From: CAWBUW01 sp963792075
GTDB taxonomy: Bacteria; Chloroflexota; Anaerolineae; Anaerolineales; UBA4823
NCBI GenBank assembly: GCA_963792075.1
Contig: CAWBUW010000002.1
Location: 558,001 to 622,000, forward strand
Direction: 5' to 3'
Length of the DNA: 64,000 bases
A program made the position numbers and the translations under genes. A model generated the notes under the pieces. The model was not told the DNA's origin. It was given only the letters and a program-made list of their open reading frames with translations, and made no database searches. Shown here piece after piece: positions 25,815 through 34,365 of the stretch (the stretch's first letter is position 1; every line of letters begins with the position of its first letter).

Positions 25815-26235
25815 TAGTAATGGAAATTGCTTTTACAGTCTCTTGGTTATTGAGAAACAACAAATCACAACGGCTTTTGTTTATTACTACGTTGATACAC
25901 TTTGTTGCACAGCCCTATTTTTTAGTTAGATATTCTTATTGGGACCTCTTTTGCATTTCACCTATAATCGTTACTTTTATAATTGATTCCTTTTTATTCT
26001 GGATATGGATACAAAGTCGGCGGCCTGATATGAAAATGGATACCCCTATCTCTTTTAACAGTTCCTAATTCCGGTAACCTGGTTTACGGTGCTGAGGTAA
26101 TCTCGTCCTGTATGGGCAGACCGGCGTTTTCTACGCTCTGGCTTTTTTCGCCCATTCTCTCGTGCCGCTTACGCTAGCCATCGGGCGGTTGCATTGTATA
26201 ATGATTACTAAAACCAACGGGGAAATCCGGTCCTG

Positions 26236-27303
26236 ATGAAGAACTACGAAATCAATCAGACAAAGCAGCGATTAGTGCCGAATATGTTTACTCGCTATCG
26301 AATCCTTTTATTGCTGTGGGCAATCATATTAGGCGGCTGTAATTCCGGGGTCTCCTCCTCGCCTAAAGCGGAAGAGTTTGTATTTCCAACATATACATTA
26401 ACCCCCATAAGAACAATAGACTCCACCATTTCCCCAACACCAGGTAAAACCGATTATAAGATTACCATTTTCCCAACCAAGACAACGACACCTACAAAAA
26501 CCCCTACTCTTCCAAAGGTTCCTGCGGCCAGTCTCACACCTACGCCTCCATTTCCGCCTTATTCGTTAAAGCCAGTCTATATGGAATATAGGGTTGAGGG
26601 ACCTCTTAGCAAATGGTCCTCCACATTGGGCATTTACCATGAAACAATTATGGTGATGTATTCGGATGGGCAGCTCATTATCAATAGAAATGGTTCGATT
26701 ATGGAGAAACTGCTGTCCAAACAAGAGGTATGTTCCTTCTTATCTAAATTGAATCAGATGGGATTTTACAGCATCGAGACCAATCAAGCACACGACCAAA
26801 CAGATCCACTGTATAACTTTAGCTCCGAATATCGAAAAGTATATGATGCTCTCTACTACTCCATTACATTAAGCGGAGACTCGCCCAGAACCATATATAT
26901 TTCCGAGCCATACAAAGATTATCTGGTTCAACCAATGAAAAACATCTTGAGCTATTTAGACAATTATTCCCCAGTAAATATGACGCCTTATCAGCCAGAC
27001 CGGCTCGTTCTATTGGCGATGCAAGGTAGAAATATGTTTGCTGATGAGAATGCAGTGGCAATTCCTTTGCCAGAGGGGTGGCCAACTTTAAAAACCCCCG
27101 ATCAAAAGATCATTTATTTTGAGGGTATCAAAGCTGCTGAGGTATTTAAATTATTCGATTATCCTTACAACAAGGTGTTCGTAGAAAACAATCAAGAGTA
27201 CACGGTTATGGCACTCCCTATCCTCCCGCACGAAAACCTGGGAGGAACAAGGGATACCGAAAATAATGAGGCGGTATCCCTGCCGTTCGACTGCAATCAA
27301 TAA
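26236..27303 (+). CDS. lipoprotein of unknown function
   Basis: 355 residues. A hydrophobic segment ends in lipobox ILGGC (Cys about 35). A Thr/Pro-rich linker follows (about 50-112, many TPT units), then a globular domain starting VYMEYRVEGPLSKW. It is AT-rich compared with the WLP genes, like its neighbours to 28113. Thr/Pro-spaced lipoproteins of this kind are common on Chloroflexota cell surfaces. A better ribosome site for another start was not found. Confidence 0.55.
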   Translation: MKNYEINQTKQRLVPNMFTRYRILLLLWAIILGGCNSGVSSSPKAEEFVFPTYTLTPIRTIDSTISPTPGKTDYKITIFPTKTTTPTKTPTLPKVPAASLTPTPPFPPYSLKPVYMEYRVEGPLSKWSSTLGIYHETIMVMYSDGQLIINRNGSIMEKLLSKQEVCSFLSKLNQMGFYSIETNQAHDQTDPLYNFSSEYRKVYDALYYSITLSGDSPRTIYISEPYKDYLVQPMKNILSYLDNYSPVNMTPYQPDRLVLLAMQGRNMFADENAVAIPLPEGWPTLKTPDQKIIYFEGIKAAEVFKLFDYPYNKVFVENNQEYTVMALPILPHENLGGTRDTENNEAVSLPFDCNQ

Positions 27304-27356
27304 ACAACAAGTCTCGTTATCACAACCATCTCAAGTTTGGTCACAGGTTGATAATT

Positions 27357-27878
27357 ATGAAACCTATACATCATAAATATTCATGGTTTATCGCAATTGC
27401 TATGTCTCTATACAATATTTTAGGTTTATTATCTCCTTTTTTCGTCATTTTCTTACTGCTTATCAATGCAATTACCGACTATCTTCCAATAACAATTGGA
27501 GACATGATTGGTTTAATTCTTTATGGAGTGTTTTTAGGTTTGGTTTTAATCCTGACAGGAAATTTTTATCCAGATATTATATCGGACAAGGATGGATTGC
27601 ACATAAAGTTTCTACGAAAAAATATCGTTATACCCTGGGAAGATATAATTGATCTTAGGCCGATGTTCAATATATCTTTTCTGAAGCGCGCTTGGGTAAT
27701 AAGAACGCGCTCCCTGACACCCTTTCATCGTTTATACGGTTTACTCTACTCTTTTACACTCTATCCAAGTGTTGTATTTGTTAAAGGCATTAGTGATTAT
27801 GACGAATTGAACCGAAGAATAAGAACAAACTTGAATAAAAAGAGGAAAAGTAATAGCAAACCTCTTATGGAGAAGTAG
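27357..27878 (+). CDS. membrane protein with PH-like domain
   Basis: 173 residues. Two hydrophobic helices (about 10-35 and 48-70) are followed by a soluble part with DGLHIKFLRKNIVIPWEDI, the strand pattern of bacterial PH (bPH2-like) domains. A basic C-terminus follows. AT-rich. The ribosome site is weak, and TTG 27348 is an alternative start. Function unknown. Confidence 0.5.
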   Translation: MKPIHHKYSWFIAIAMSLYNILGLLSPFFVIFLLLINAITDYLPITIGDMIGLILYGVFLGLVLILTGNFYPDIISDKDGLHIKFLRKNIVIPWEDIIDLRPMFNISFLKRAWVIRTRSLTPFHRLYGLLYSFTLYPSVVFVKGISDYDELNRRIRTNLNKKRKSNSKPLMEK

Positions 27879-27882
27879 TTTC

Positions 27883-28113
27883 ATGGACTTTGGCGGATTA
27901 GTATGTGCGCCGTTTTTCTGCTTTTTCGTAGCAGTTATACCTGCGTCTGTCGCATTCGTAGTTCGAGAGATTTTTTATGAAATTAATAAGTATCACGGTA
28001 AAAATCTAAGCGATAAAAGAAAATCCAGGATATTTGTCGTAGTTTTTGTAATTATGATAATCATCACTTGTCTAGGGTTCTATTTCACTACTAAAGACTG
28101 GTATGTTATGTAG
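27883..28113 (+). CDS. small membrane protein
   Basis: 76 residues with two hydrophobic helices (about 4-27 and 50-70) separated by a basic loop. It starts 5 bp after the preceding stop, so the two are probably co-transcribed. Family not recognised. The AT-rich accessory stretch ends just behind it. Confidence 0.45.
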   Translation: MDFGGLVCAPFFCFFVAVIPASVAFVVREIFYEINKYHGKNLSDKRKSRIFVVVFVIMIIITCLGFYFTTKDWYVM

Positions 28114-28226
28114 GTACTTGCAATCTTTATACATGACCTTACGCTAATCCCAGACATATTCTGCTTCGCGTTAGTGGTGGGTTTTCTTGCTGTCGCTCCT
28201 GTTGATATTGACAGGCGCTTTCATTT

Positions 28227-29003
28227 TCACGAAATTTCATTCCCCAGCTTCTTTGCCATCTCGGCTGCCACTGCCCGCAGGGCGGGCACGTGCTGGTACA
28301 CGGGGATGCCCAGGCGGTCGGCCTCCTGGACGGCCAGGTCGGCGGGCAGGAATCCCAGGACGGGCAGGGAGGGCGTCTCGGCGCGCAGGAAGGCGGCCTC
28401 TTCTTCGTTGCGCACTTTGTTGCCCACCAGCCACAGGCGGGTCAGGCCGATGTCGTTGGCGAGCTGCTTGATCTGGGCGGCGGTGCCCAGGCTGCGGCGG
28501 GTCGGCTCGACGACGACGAGCATGGCGTCTACAAAGTCCACCGTGGCGCGGCCCAGGTGCTCGACGCCGGCGTACATGTCCAGGAGCAGCACTTCATCCT
28601 TGCGGAAAAGCAGGTGGGTGAACAGGGTCTTGAGCATGGCCAACTCGGGGCAGATGCAGCCGGAGCCGCCCATGTCTACGGAACCCATCTCCAGCAGGCG
28701 CACGCCCTGGTGGAGCACGCTGAAGCGCTCGGGGATGTCATCCACGCGGGGATTCAAGGTGAAGAACCCGCCCAGGGTGCCGGGCTTGGCGCCGGTGCGC
28801 TCTTCGATCAGCGCATCCATCTCGGCGATGGGATGCAGGTTGGCGCGCAGCTCGGGCGGGAAACCCAGCGCGCCGGCCAGGCAGGGGGAAGGGTCCGCAT
28901 CCACGGCCAGCACCTGCTTGCCGGCATCGGCGTAAGCCTGCGCTAAAAGCGCAGAAAGGGTTGTTTTTCCGACGCCACCTTTACCCGTAATTGCTATTTT
29001 CAT
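28227..29003 (-). CDS. cooC: CO dehydrogenase nickel-insertion ATPase CooC
   Basis: 258 residues. Walker A GKGGVGKTT near residue 7, DADPSPC switch, and the CooC-specific CxC in GGSGCICPE, where two subunits bind one nickel. GGAG precedes the ATG. It is the last gene of the minus-strand Wood-Ljungdahl cluster and intact, unlike the copy at 3318-4120. It would load nickel into AcsA and perhaps AcsB in the cytoplasm. Confidence 0.85.
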   Translation of the reverse strand: MKIAITGKGGVGKTTLSALLAQAYADAGKQVLAVDADPSPCLAGALGFPPELRANLHPIAEMDALIEERTGAKPGTLGGFFTLNPRVDDIPERFSVLHQGVRLLEMGSVDMGGSGCICPELAMLKTLFTHLLFRKDEVLLLDMYAGVEHLGRATVDFVDAMLVVVEPTRRSLGTAAQIKQLANDIGLTRLWLVGNKVRNEEEAAFLRAETPSLPVLGFLPADLAVQEADRLGIPVYQHVPALRAVAAEMAKKLGNEIS

Positions 29004-29029
29004 TGACGTCTCCTAAACGGGGTACTTTT

Positions 29030-29073
29030 CGGTGCGCCGGTGGGCAAGCACAGGCTTGCCCACCGGCGCACCG
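29030..29073. repeat. 20-bp perfect hairpin
   Basis: Arms CGGTGCGCCGGTGGGCAAGC (29030-29049) and complement (29054-29073), loop ACAG. It lies between the small HdrC-like gene and cooC, inside the cluster. Confidence 0.75.
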
Positions 29074-29082
29074 GGTTAGATT

Positions 29083-29370
29083 TTATTGGCGCGGGATGCC
29101 GCGCAGGACGGCTTCTTTCCTCAGCGCCAGGATGATGGCGGCCAGGTCGAATCCGCTGCTGCAAGAGCGCAGCACATTGGCCAGCGTGGGCTCAGACCAC
29201 AAGGTCCGGCAGGAGAGCACCTCTTCATCGTTGAGCAAGACAAGCTGCACCATCCCGCTGAGCGGGATATCTGCATCCTCCGTCACGACATCATCGCAGA
29301 AACGGCAGCTCTGGCAGCGGCGCAGGTCCTGTCCAGTACGTTCGATAACCAGGCGGCGCAGAGATAACAT
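29083..29370 (-). CDS. degenerate HdrC-like small iron-sulfur protein
   Basis: 95 residues. Aligned with HdrC of this window (51129-51719), it keeps the first cluster's C-x2-C-x2-C (Cys19, 22, 25) but has Val for the fourth Cys. It conserves the spacing through DxxVLSCRTLWS, and then has lost nearly all of the second 4Fe-4S motif (one Cys left in LRSCSSGFD). The LAAIILALRKEAVLRG helix matches the HdrC tail. It directly follows the MetV-MetF gene (33-bp gap). In Moorella metF lies with metV and hdr genes, so a structural role in the MTHFR complex is plausible. Confidence 0.5.
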   Translation of the reverse strand: MLSLRRLVIERTGQDLRRCQSCRFCDDVVTEDADIPLSGMVQLVLLNDEEVLSCRTLWSEPTLANVLRSCSSGFDLAAIILALRKEAVLRGIPRQ

Positions 29371-29403
29371 ACCTTTATCTAAAATTTTTCAGGCTAGAAG
29401 CGC

Positions 29404-30873
29404 TCAGGCCGGTTGGACCTCAGGAGCGGGCTTGGGAGTTGGAAGCAAACCAGCCTCTTTGACCAGGCGTGGGACGATCTCTTCCCAGCCAACAGCCATG
29501 ATGTGGATGCCGTTGACACCTTGTTTGCTCTTGACCGCCTCGATGATCTCCAGCGCGATCTGCACGCCTTCTTCTTCGGCTTTATCCCCGGCGGCTTCCA
29601 TGCGTTTGAGCAGCTTCTCGGGGATGAAGACGCCCGGCACTTCGTTGTGCATGTACTGGGCTACTTTCAGGCTCTTCAGCGGCGTGACGCCGACCAGGAT
29701 GTAGACCTTGTCCAGGATGTTGCGCTGCGCCAACGCATTCAGCCATACTTCGAAGCCATCCGGGTCATAGACCAGGTTGGTCTGGAAGAACTGGGCGCCG
29801 GCGTTGATCTTCTTGTGCTCGCGGATCGCCTGGAAACGGGGCTCAGAAGCAAAAGGTGAGGCGGCGGAACCCAGGAAGAACTTGGGGGGGAACTTGATGG
29901 CGCGCCCGTCAAGGTATTTCCCTTCGTCGCGCATGCGGCGCAGGATCCAGAGCATCTGGATCGAATCCAGGTCGATGATGTCCATGCGCCCGCGCGGTTC
30001 AGGCGCCATACGCATGCTGTCGCCCGAGAGGCAGAGGATGTTCTTGACGCCCAGGGCGGTCGCGCCCAGCACTTCGGCCTGCAAGCCGACGCGGGTGCGG
30101 TCGCGGGCGGCGATCTGCATCACGGGCTCGGCGCCGTTCTCTACGGCGAACTTGGAGCAGGCCCAGGAGGACATGCGCGGGGTGGCGGAGGGGCAGTCGG
30201 TAAAGTTGATCGCCGTCACGTACGGCTTGATCAGCTCAATATTCTGGATCAGCTTCTTGGTCGCCACAGTAACAGGGGGCGCGACCTCGGAGGTAACTAC
30301 AAATTCGCCGGCTTGCAAGCGCCGTTCCAGCTCTGAGGCCGGCTCGGTGTAAGCCGGGGCATGGTAGACCGCGTCGCCCTGCCACCAATCCGGTTGGCGC
30401 ACCGGGCGGAAGATCGAGTCCCAGGTGATCGTGCGCTGCACGGGGTTGCGGGAGGTCATGCCGGTGAACACCTTCTTGACGCCGACCTGCTTCACCTGGC
30501 GGACCACGTCTCCCCAGGTCTCCCCGCCGACTTTGTCCCAATCCAGGGGAGGCAGCACCTCGAGGAGCATTTCTTCACGGCCCATCTTGAAGGCCCGGTC
30601 GTAAATCCGGTACCAGATGCAGGGGCGGGTTTCATCCACATAGCAGTGCTCTTCGGTGGAGCCGCCGCAGGGACCGTTGCGCACGCCCTTGGGGCATTCC
30701 ATGGAACAAATGAAGGCTGTCTCTTGCAGCAAACAGTTGCCACACATGCGGCAGCCAAAAAGCGGGCCTTTGACCAGCCGCTCTACCAATTCCAACATCC
30801 GGTTGGAGATCGTCTCTTTTCTGAAAGGAATGTAGGGCGGCTGCCAGCGGCGACCAGGGGTAAAAATGGGCAT
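29404..30873 (-). CDS. metF: MetV-MetF fusion, methylene-tetrahydrofolate reductase
   Basis: 489 residues from ATG 30873 (GAGGAGGT); the in-frame sequence upstream is hairpin and non-coding. The N-terminal part (about 20-115) is MetV-like, with a zinc/iron-sulfur type cysteine set (GCRMCGNCLLQE, CSMECPKGVRNGPCGG, CYVDETRPC). The C-terminal 300 residues are the FAD-binding MTHFR barrel (FVVTSEVAPP, NFTDCPSATPRMSS, LCLSGD). It reduces methylene-THF to methyl-THF, the last step of the methyl branch. In acetogens such as Moorella MetV and MetF are separate subunits; here they are one chain. Confidence 0.85.
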   Translation of the reverse strand: MPIFTPGRRWQPPYIPFRKETISNRMLELVERLVKGPLFGCRMCGNCLLQETAFICSMECPKGVRNGPCGGSTEEHCYVDETRPCIWYRIYDRAFKMGREEMLLEVLPPLDWDKVGGETWGDVVRQVKQVGVKKVFTGMTSRNPVQRTITWDSIFRPVRQPDWWQGDAVYHAPAYTEPASELERRLQAGEFVVTSEVAPPVTVATKKLIQNIELIKPYVTAINFTDCPSATPRMSSWACSKFAVENGAEPVMQIAARDRTRVGLQAEVLGATALGVKNILCLSGDSMRMAPEPRGRMDIIDLDSIQMLWILRRMRDEGKYLDGRAIKFPPKFFLGSAASPFASEPRFQAIREHKKINAGAQFFQTNLVYDPDGFEVWLNALAQRNILDKVYILVGVTPLKSLKVAQYMHNEVPGVFIPEKLLKRMEAAGDKAEEEGVQIALEIIEAVKSKQGVNGIHIMAVGWEEIVPRLVKEAGLLPTPKPAPEVQPA

Positions 30874-30989
30874 CAGAAACCTCCTCGAACAGGCGATAAT
30901 TTGACTATACTTTATCCTCAAACCCCAATAAGGTAAAGCGACGAAAGTCAGGTAACCCGGGTGACAAATCTCTTTAGTTTGGGGGTTTT

Positions 30990-31027
30990 CGTGGTGTTTA
31001 CCCCCACTTGTGGGGGTGAACACCACG
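30990..31027. repeat. 18-bp hairpin of the CGTGGWGTT family
   Basis: Arms CGTGGTGTTTACCCCCAC (30990-31007) and complement with one T-G wobble (31010-31027). Nearly the same sequence occurs at 17500-17537. It is between the flavoprotein and metVF genes. Confidence 0.75.
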
Positions 31028-31041
31028 ATAAAGCCCTATTG

Positions 31042-31947
31042 TTAGAGGGTCGGCAGCAGGTAATCGTAGGCGCTCAGGGCGGCTTTAGCGCCCTCGCCTA
31101 CCGCCACCAGGACCTGCTCGGCGTAGTTGTTGGTCACGTCGCCGGCGGCGAAGATGCCGGGGACGTTGGTGCGGTTCTTGGTATCGACCACGATGCGCCC
31201 CTGGTCATCCAGCTCGACCAGCCCGGTTACCATCTGCGAGTTCGGCACCAGGGACATCTCGATGAAGGTGCCATCCACGGTCAGCTCGCTGGTAGCCCCC
31301 TCTGCGTTCTTGATCACCAGCACGCGGGCGAAATCGTCCCCGCGGACTTCAAGCACCTGGGAACCCTTCAAAATGGTGACGTTGGCAGCCGCTTCGATCT
31401 TCTTCCCCATGGGTGTGGCAAGCGCCTCTCCCGTCGAGCACACAATGTACACGTGGCGCGCCACGGTAGCCAGCTCGCCCACCGAGCGCAGCGCCAGCTC
31501 GCCATCGCCCACCACGAGCGTGGTGCGGTCGATGAAGAGCGGGGCGTAAGACAGCGCAGAATAGCATAAGCCGCGCATCATGAAATCACGCTCGCCGGGG
31601 ACGTTCAGCCGCTGCTGCTTGGTGCCCGAAGCGATGATGACGGCGCGCGTGCTCAGCTCGCCGCCGCCCTTGGTCAGCACGGTGAAGCCGCCGTTGGATT
31701 TCTGGATCTTTTCGACCAATTCCATATGGCGGGCGAATTCCAGGTACTCCAACTCACTGCGGAATTTATTGACCACTTCCAGGCCCTTGATCACCTGGTA
31801 ATCCTCGACCCAGGGCAGCGCCAGGCGGTAGTTCGTTTTGCCGCCCAGATCTTTGCTGACCAGGAGTACGTTCAAGCGCTTGCGGATGGCATACACGGCT
31901 GCTGTCAGGCCAGCAGGCCCCCCGCCGATGACAATTAGGTCATACAT
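31042..31947 (-). CDS. thioredoxin-reductase-like flavoprotein without redox CxxC
   Basis: 301 residues. FAD motif GGGPAG at 8-13, NAD(P) motif GDGELAL, and the C-terminal GIFAAGDV typical of the TrxR/AhpF group. The active-site CxxC of thioredoxin reductase is GLCYSALSY here: Cys128 remains but the second Cys is Ala131. It cannot reduce thioredoxin in the normal way. Ferredoxin-NADP reductases of the TrxR-like group also lack the pair, so electron transfer between NAD(P)H and ferredoxin is an option. GGAGG before the ATG. It lies between malic enzyme and metVF. Confidence 0.75.
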   Translation of the reverse strand: MYDLIVIGGGPAGLTAAVYAIRKRLNVLLVSKDLGGKTNYRLALPWVEDYQVIKGLEVVNKFRSELEYLEFARHMELVEKIQKSNGGFTVLTKGGGELSTRAVIIASGTKQQRLNVPGERDFMMRGLCYSALSYAPLFIDRTTLVVGDGELALRSVGELATVARHVYIVCSTGEALATPMGKKIEAAANVTILKGSQVLEVRGDDFARVLVIKNAEGATSELTVDGTFIEMSLVPNSQMVTGLVELDDQGRIVVDTKNRTNVPGIFAAGDVTNNYAEQVLVAVGEGAKAALSAYDYLLPTL

Positions 31948-31978
31948 AGTGCCTCCTTATTCAAAGCACGGATTCCAG

Positions 31979-33355
31979 TTAGGTGGCGGGAGCCTCAGGA
32001 ATGAAGCCCTCTTGCATCATCATATGGGTCAGGTTGCGGGAGCGGTTGATCACTTCCTTGGCATGTTGGTACACTTCGTCGTAGCTCATCTCCAGGCGGG
32101 CCAGCCCCTGCTCCTGCGCTTTCATGGCGACCGCAGCAGCTTCACGCGGGAAGATTTCCCAGTCATCCATGTTGGGCAGGATATGCTCCGCGCTGAGGTT
32201 CTTCCCCACCTGGTCGGCCAGGGCAGTGGCAGCCGCAAAGCACATCTCATCCGTGATGGTACGCGCACGAACATCCAACGTACCGCGGAAGATGCCGGGG
32301 AAGCCCAGCGAGTTATTGACCTGGTTGTCGAAGTCAGATCGACCGGTGGCAACCACGGCTGCACCGGCGGCTTTCGCTTCCCAGGGCCAGATCTCGGGCA
32401 CCGGGTTGGCGCAAGCGAAGACGATGGCATCCTTGGCCATGGTAGAAACCCATTCGGGCTGCAAAATACCCGGGCCGGAGTGGGAGAGGGCGATCACGAC
32501 GTCCGCGCCCTTCATGGCATCCGGAATATTGCCCTCGCGCCCCGTGGCGTTGGTGATATTGCACAGCCTCCATTTATCCACGTACTCTGCCTTGCGCAGC
32601 TCGAGGTCACGGCGATGCTTGCCCAGGATGCCCTTGGAATCGACCATAAAGCAGCGTGAGGGGTCCGCTCCCCAGCCGTAGATGAGGCGAGAGCAGGCCA
32701 CATTCGAAGCGCCGGTGCCCACAAAGACGATGGTCACTTCGCTCATTTTCTTGCCCACCAGCTTGACCGCGTTGATCAAGCCCGCCAGCGTGACGGTGGC
32801 GGTGCCCTGCTGGTCATCGTGCCAGATGGGGATCTCGGCCTTTTCGCGCAGCGTGTCCAGGATGTAGAAGCACTTGGGATTCGAGATGTCCTCGAGGTTG
32901 ACGCCGCCAAAACCAGGCTGCAGCATCAAGACCGTGTTGATGATGGCATCCGGATCCTTGGTGTCCAGCATGATCGGGACTCCATCCACGCCACCCAGGT
33001 ATTTGTACAGCAGGGCTTTGCCTTCCATGACGGGCAGGCCGGCCTTCGGGCCGATGTCGCCCAACCCGAGCACGCGCGTGCCATCGCTGACCACAGCAAC
33101 GGTATTCCATTTGTTGGTGTGCTCGTAGACTTTGTCCGGGTTGGCCTGGATGTCACGGCAGGGCGCCGCCACGCCAGGGGTGTACCAGATGGCAAAGTCG
33201 TTGAAATCCCGCACGGTGCACTTCAGCGTGGTTTCTATCTTGCCGCGATAGAAAGGGTGCAGAACCATTGCATCTGCGGATGGCTTCTTGGCTTTGGCCA
33301 GAAGCAACTCAACACTGACTTGTGGAGCCTTTTGCTTCTCAACTCCTTGCGACAT
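31979..33355 (-). CDS. NAD(P)-dependent malic enzyme
   Basis: 458 residues from ATG 33355 (GGAGG). It converts malate to pyruvate and CO2 with NAD(P)H. Family motifs: FAIWYTPGVAAPC (catalytic Tyr), DGTRVLGLGDIGPKAGLPVMEGK (catalytic Lys), metal site PIWHDDQQGTA and dinucleotide site FVGTGASN. The long bacterial form without the phosphotransacetylase extension. Its place between acsE and the flavoprotein suggests a link of pyruvate/malate and NADPH supply to acetyl-CoA metabolism. Confidence 0.9.
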   Translation of the reverse strand: MSQGVEKQKAPQVSVELLLAKAKKPSADAMVLHPFYRGKIETTLKCTVRDFNDFAIWYTPGVAAPCRDIQANPDKVYEHTNKWNTVAVVSDGTRVLGLGDIGPKAGLPVMEGKALLYKYLGGVDGVPIMLDTKDPDAIINTVLMLQPGFGGVNLEDISNPKCFYILDTLREKAEIPIWHDDQQGTATVTLAGLINAVKLVGKKMSEVTIVFVGTGASNVACSRLIYGWGADPSRCFMVDSKGILGKHRRDLELRKAEYVDKWRLCNITNATGREGNIPDAMKGADVVIALSHSGPGILQPEWVSTMAKDAIVFACANPVPEIWPWEAKAAGAAVVATGRSDFDNQVNNSLGFPGIFRGTLDVRARTITDEMCFAAATALADQVGKNLSAEHILPNMDDWEIFPREAAAVAMKAQEQGLARLEMSYDEVYQHAKEVINRSRNLTHMMMQEGFIPEAPAT

Positions 33356-33377
33356 ACATGTCCTCCATTTCTCAAAG

Positions 33378-33412
33378 TGAGGAGCGGGCGGGAGCATCCC
33401 ACTCGCTCCCCA
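33378..33412. repeat. imperfect 17-bp hairpin
   Basis: GTGAGGAGCGGGCGGGA faces TCCCACTCGCTCCCCAC with three non-Watson-Crick positions. It lies between acsE and the malic enzyme gene. Confidence 0.5.
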
Positions 33413-33436
33413 CAAGATTACACGGGTTAACCAAAG

Positions 33437-34360
33437 TTACATTTGCAGGTAGGCATCCGCGTAGATGACCTTGTTCAGCAAGATCTGGATGGTTTTCCAG
33501 ATAGCCATCTGTTCAGGGTGGGTGGAGTCAATATCGGCAAACTGGGGTTCTTCGCCGGCAGCGATGCGGTCGGCGATCTTCAAGTACAAGCGGCCTACAG
33601 GATCAAACTCATCGCGCTGCTCGATCACGCGAATGGTTTCTTTCAATTTCTCGTCCTGCGGATTGGCAATCATCATTTGCAAGCCGACGCCCATCATCAT
33701 AGCGCAGTAGGTGCGGTTGATCAGGGCACGGTTTTCGTTGGGCACTGAGTTGGAGACATTCGAGATGCCTATCGAGATGTTGGGGGCCGGGTCCCAGGCG
33801 AATTGAAGCGTGCGCACGGCCTCGATCAACTGAGGGCAGTATTCCTGGCAGCCGGAGACGGTCAGCACGAGCGGGTCGATGATCAGGTTGCTCATGGGGT
33901 AGTCAATTTCCATCATGCGAGGAATGAGTTTTTCCACGGCAATGTTGACGCGTTCATCTGCCGCAACCGGGATCCCGCTGGCGCCCATGGTCAAGGCGAT
34001 CAGGCGGGAATTGTACTTCTTGGCGATCAAGGGCACTTTTTCCAGGCGTTCTGGCTCGGCAGAAGTGGAGTTGATGATGGGCTGGGCCTTGGTGACGACT
34101 TTGAGCCCTGCCTCGATCCCAACCAGGTTGGTGGAGTCGAAGCACAGCGGCACGTCCACGACTTCCTGGACGGTTTTGACCATCCAGGGGAAGACTTCTT
34201 CGCCGTCTTTCTTGCGCGGCCCCAAGTTGATGTCCAGCGCGCTCGCCCCGGCTTCTACCTGTTTGACCGCCAATTCCTGGAAGTAACGGGCGTCCCGTTC
34301 CATCAAGGCCTGTTTGACTTTCTCTGAGATGATGTGAATATTCTCGCCTATGATATACAT
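33437..34360 (-). CDS. acsE: methyl-THF:corrinoid iron-sulfur protein methyltransferase
   Basis: 307 residues, pterin-binding TIM barrel. Typical AcsE sequence: MYIIGENIHIIS, ASALDINLGPRKKDGEEVFP and CFDSTNLVGIEAGLKV. It moves the methyl group from methyl-THF to cob(I)amide of AcsCD in the cytoplasm. GGAG before the ATG. It follows acsV with a 5-bp gap. Confidence 0.93.
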   Translation of the reverse strand: MYIIGENIHIISEKVKQALMERDARYFQELAVKQVEAGASALDINLGPRKKDGEEVFPWMVKTVQEVVDVPLCFDSTNLVGIEAGLKVVTKAQPIINSTSAEPERLEKVPLIAKKYNSRLIALTMGASGIPVAADERVNIAVEKLIPRMMEIDYPMSNLIIDPLVLTVSGCQEYCPQLIEAVRTLQFAWDPAPNISIGISNVSNSVPNENRALINRTYCAMMMGVGLQMMIANPQDEKLKETIRVIEQRDEFDPVGRLYLKIADRIAAGEEPQFADIDSTHPEQMAIWKTIQILLNKVIYADAYLQM

Positions 34361-34365
34361 ATTCG

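Larger units (their letters stand above)
24481..26068 (+). pseudogene. integral membrane protein gene split by IS630
   Basis: ATG 24481 follows GGGAGAG. The first 73 codons run to TTA (24697-24699). Removing the element and one TA copy joins this directly to GTA at 25817 in the same frame, giving FYL-VMEIAF and 83 further codons to TAA 26068. The reconstituted protein is about 156 residues with around four hydrophobic helices. The family is not recognised. The exact in-frame joint shows the insertion is recent. The left part alone stops at 24714 after four extra residues. Confidence 0.75.

Noticed and set aside
26190..26235. Promoter with TTGCAT and TATAAT before the lipoprotein
   Set aside because: The two hexamers are only two bases apart, so at most a -10 element is present.
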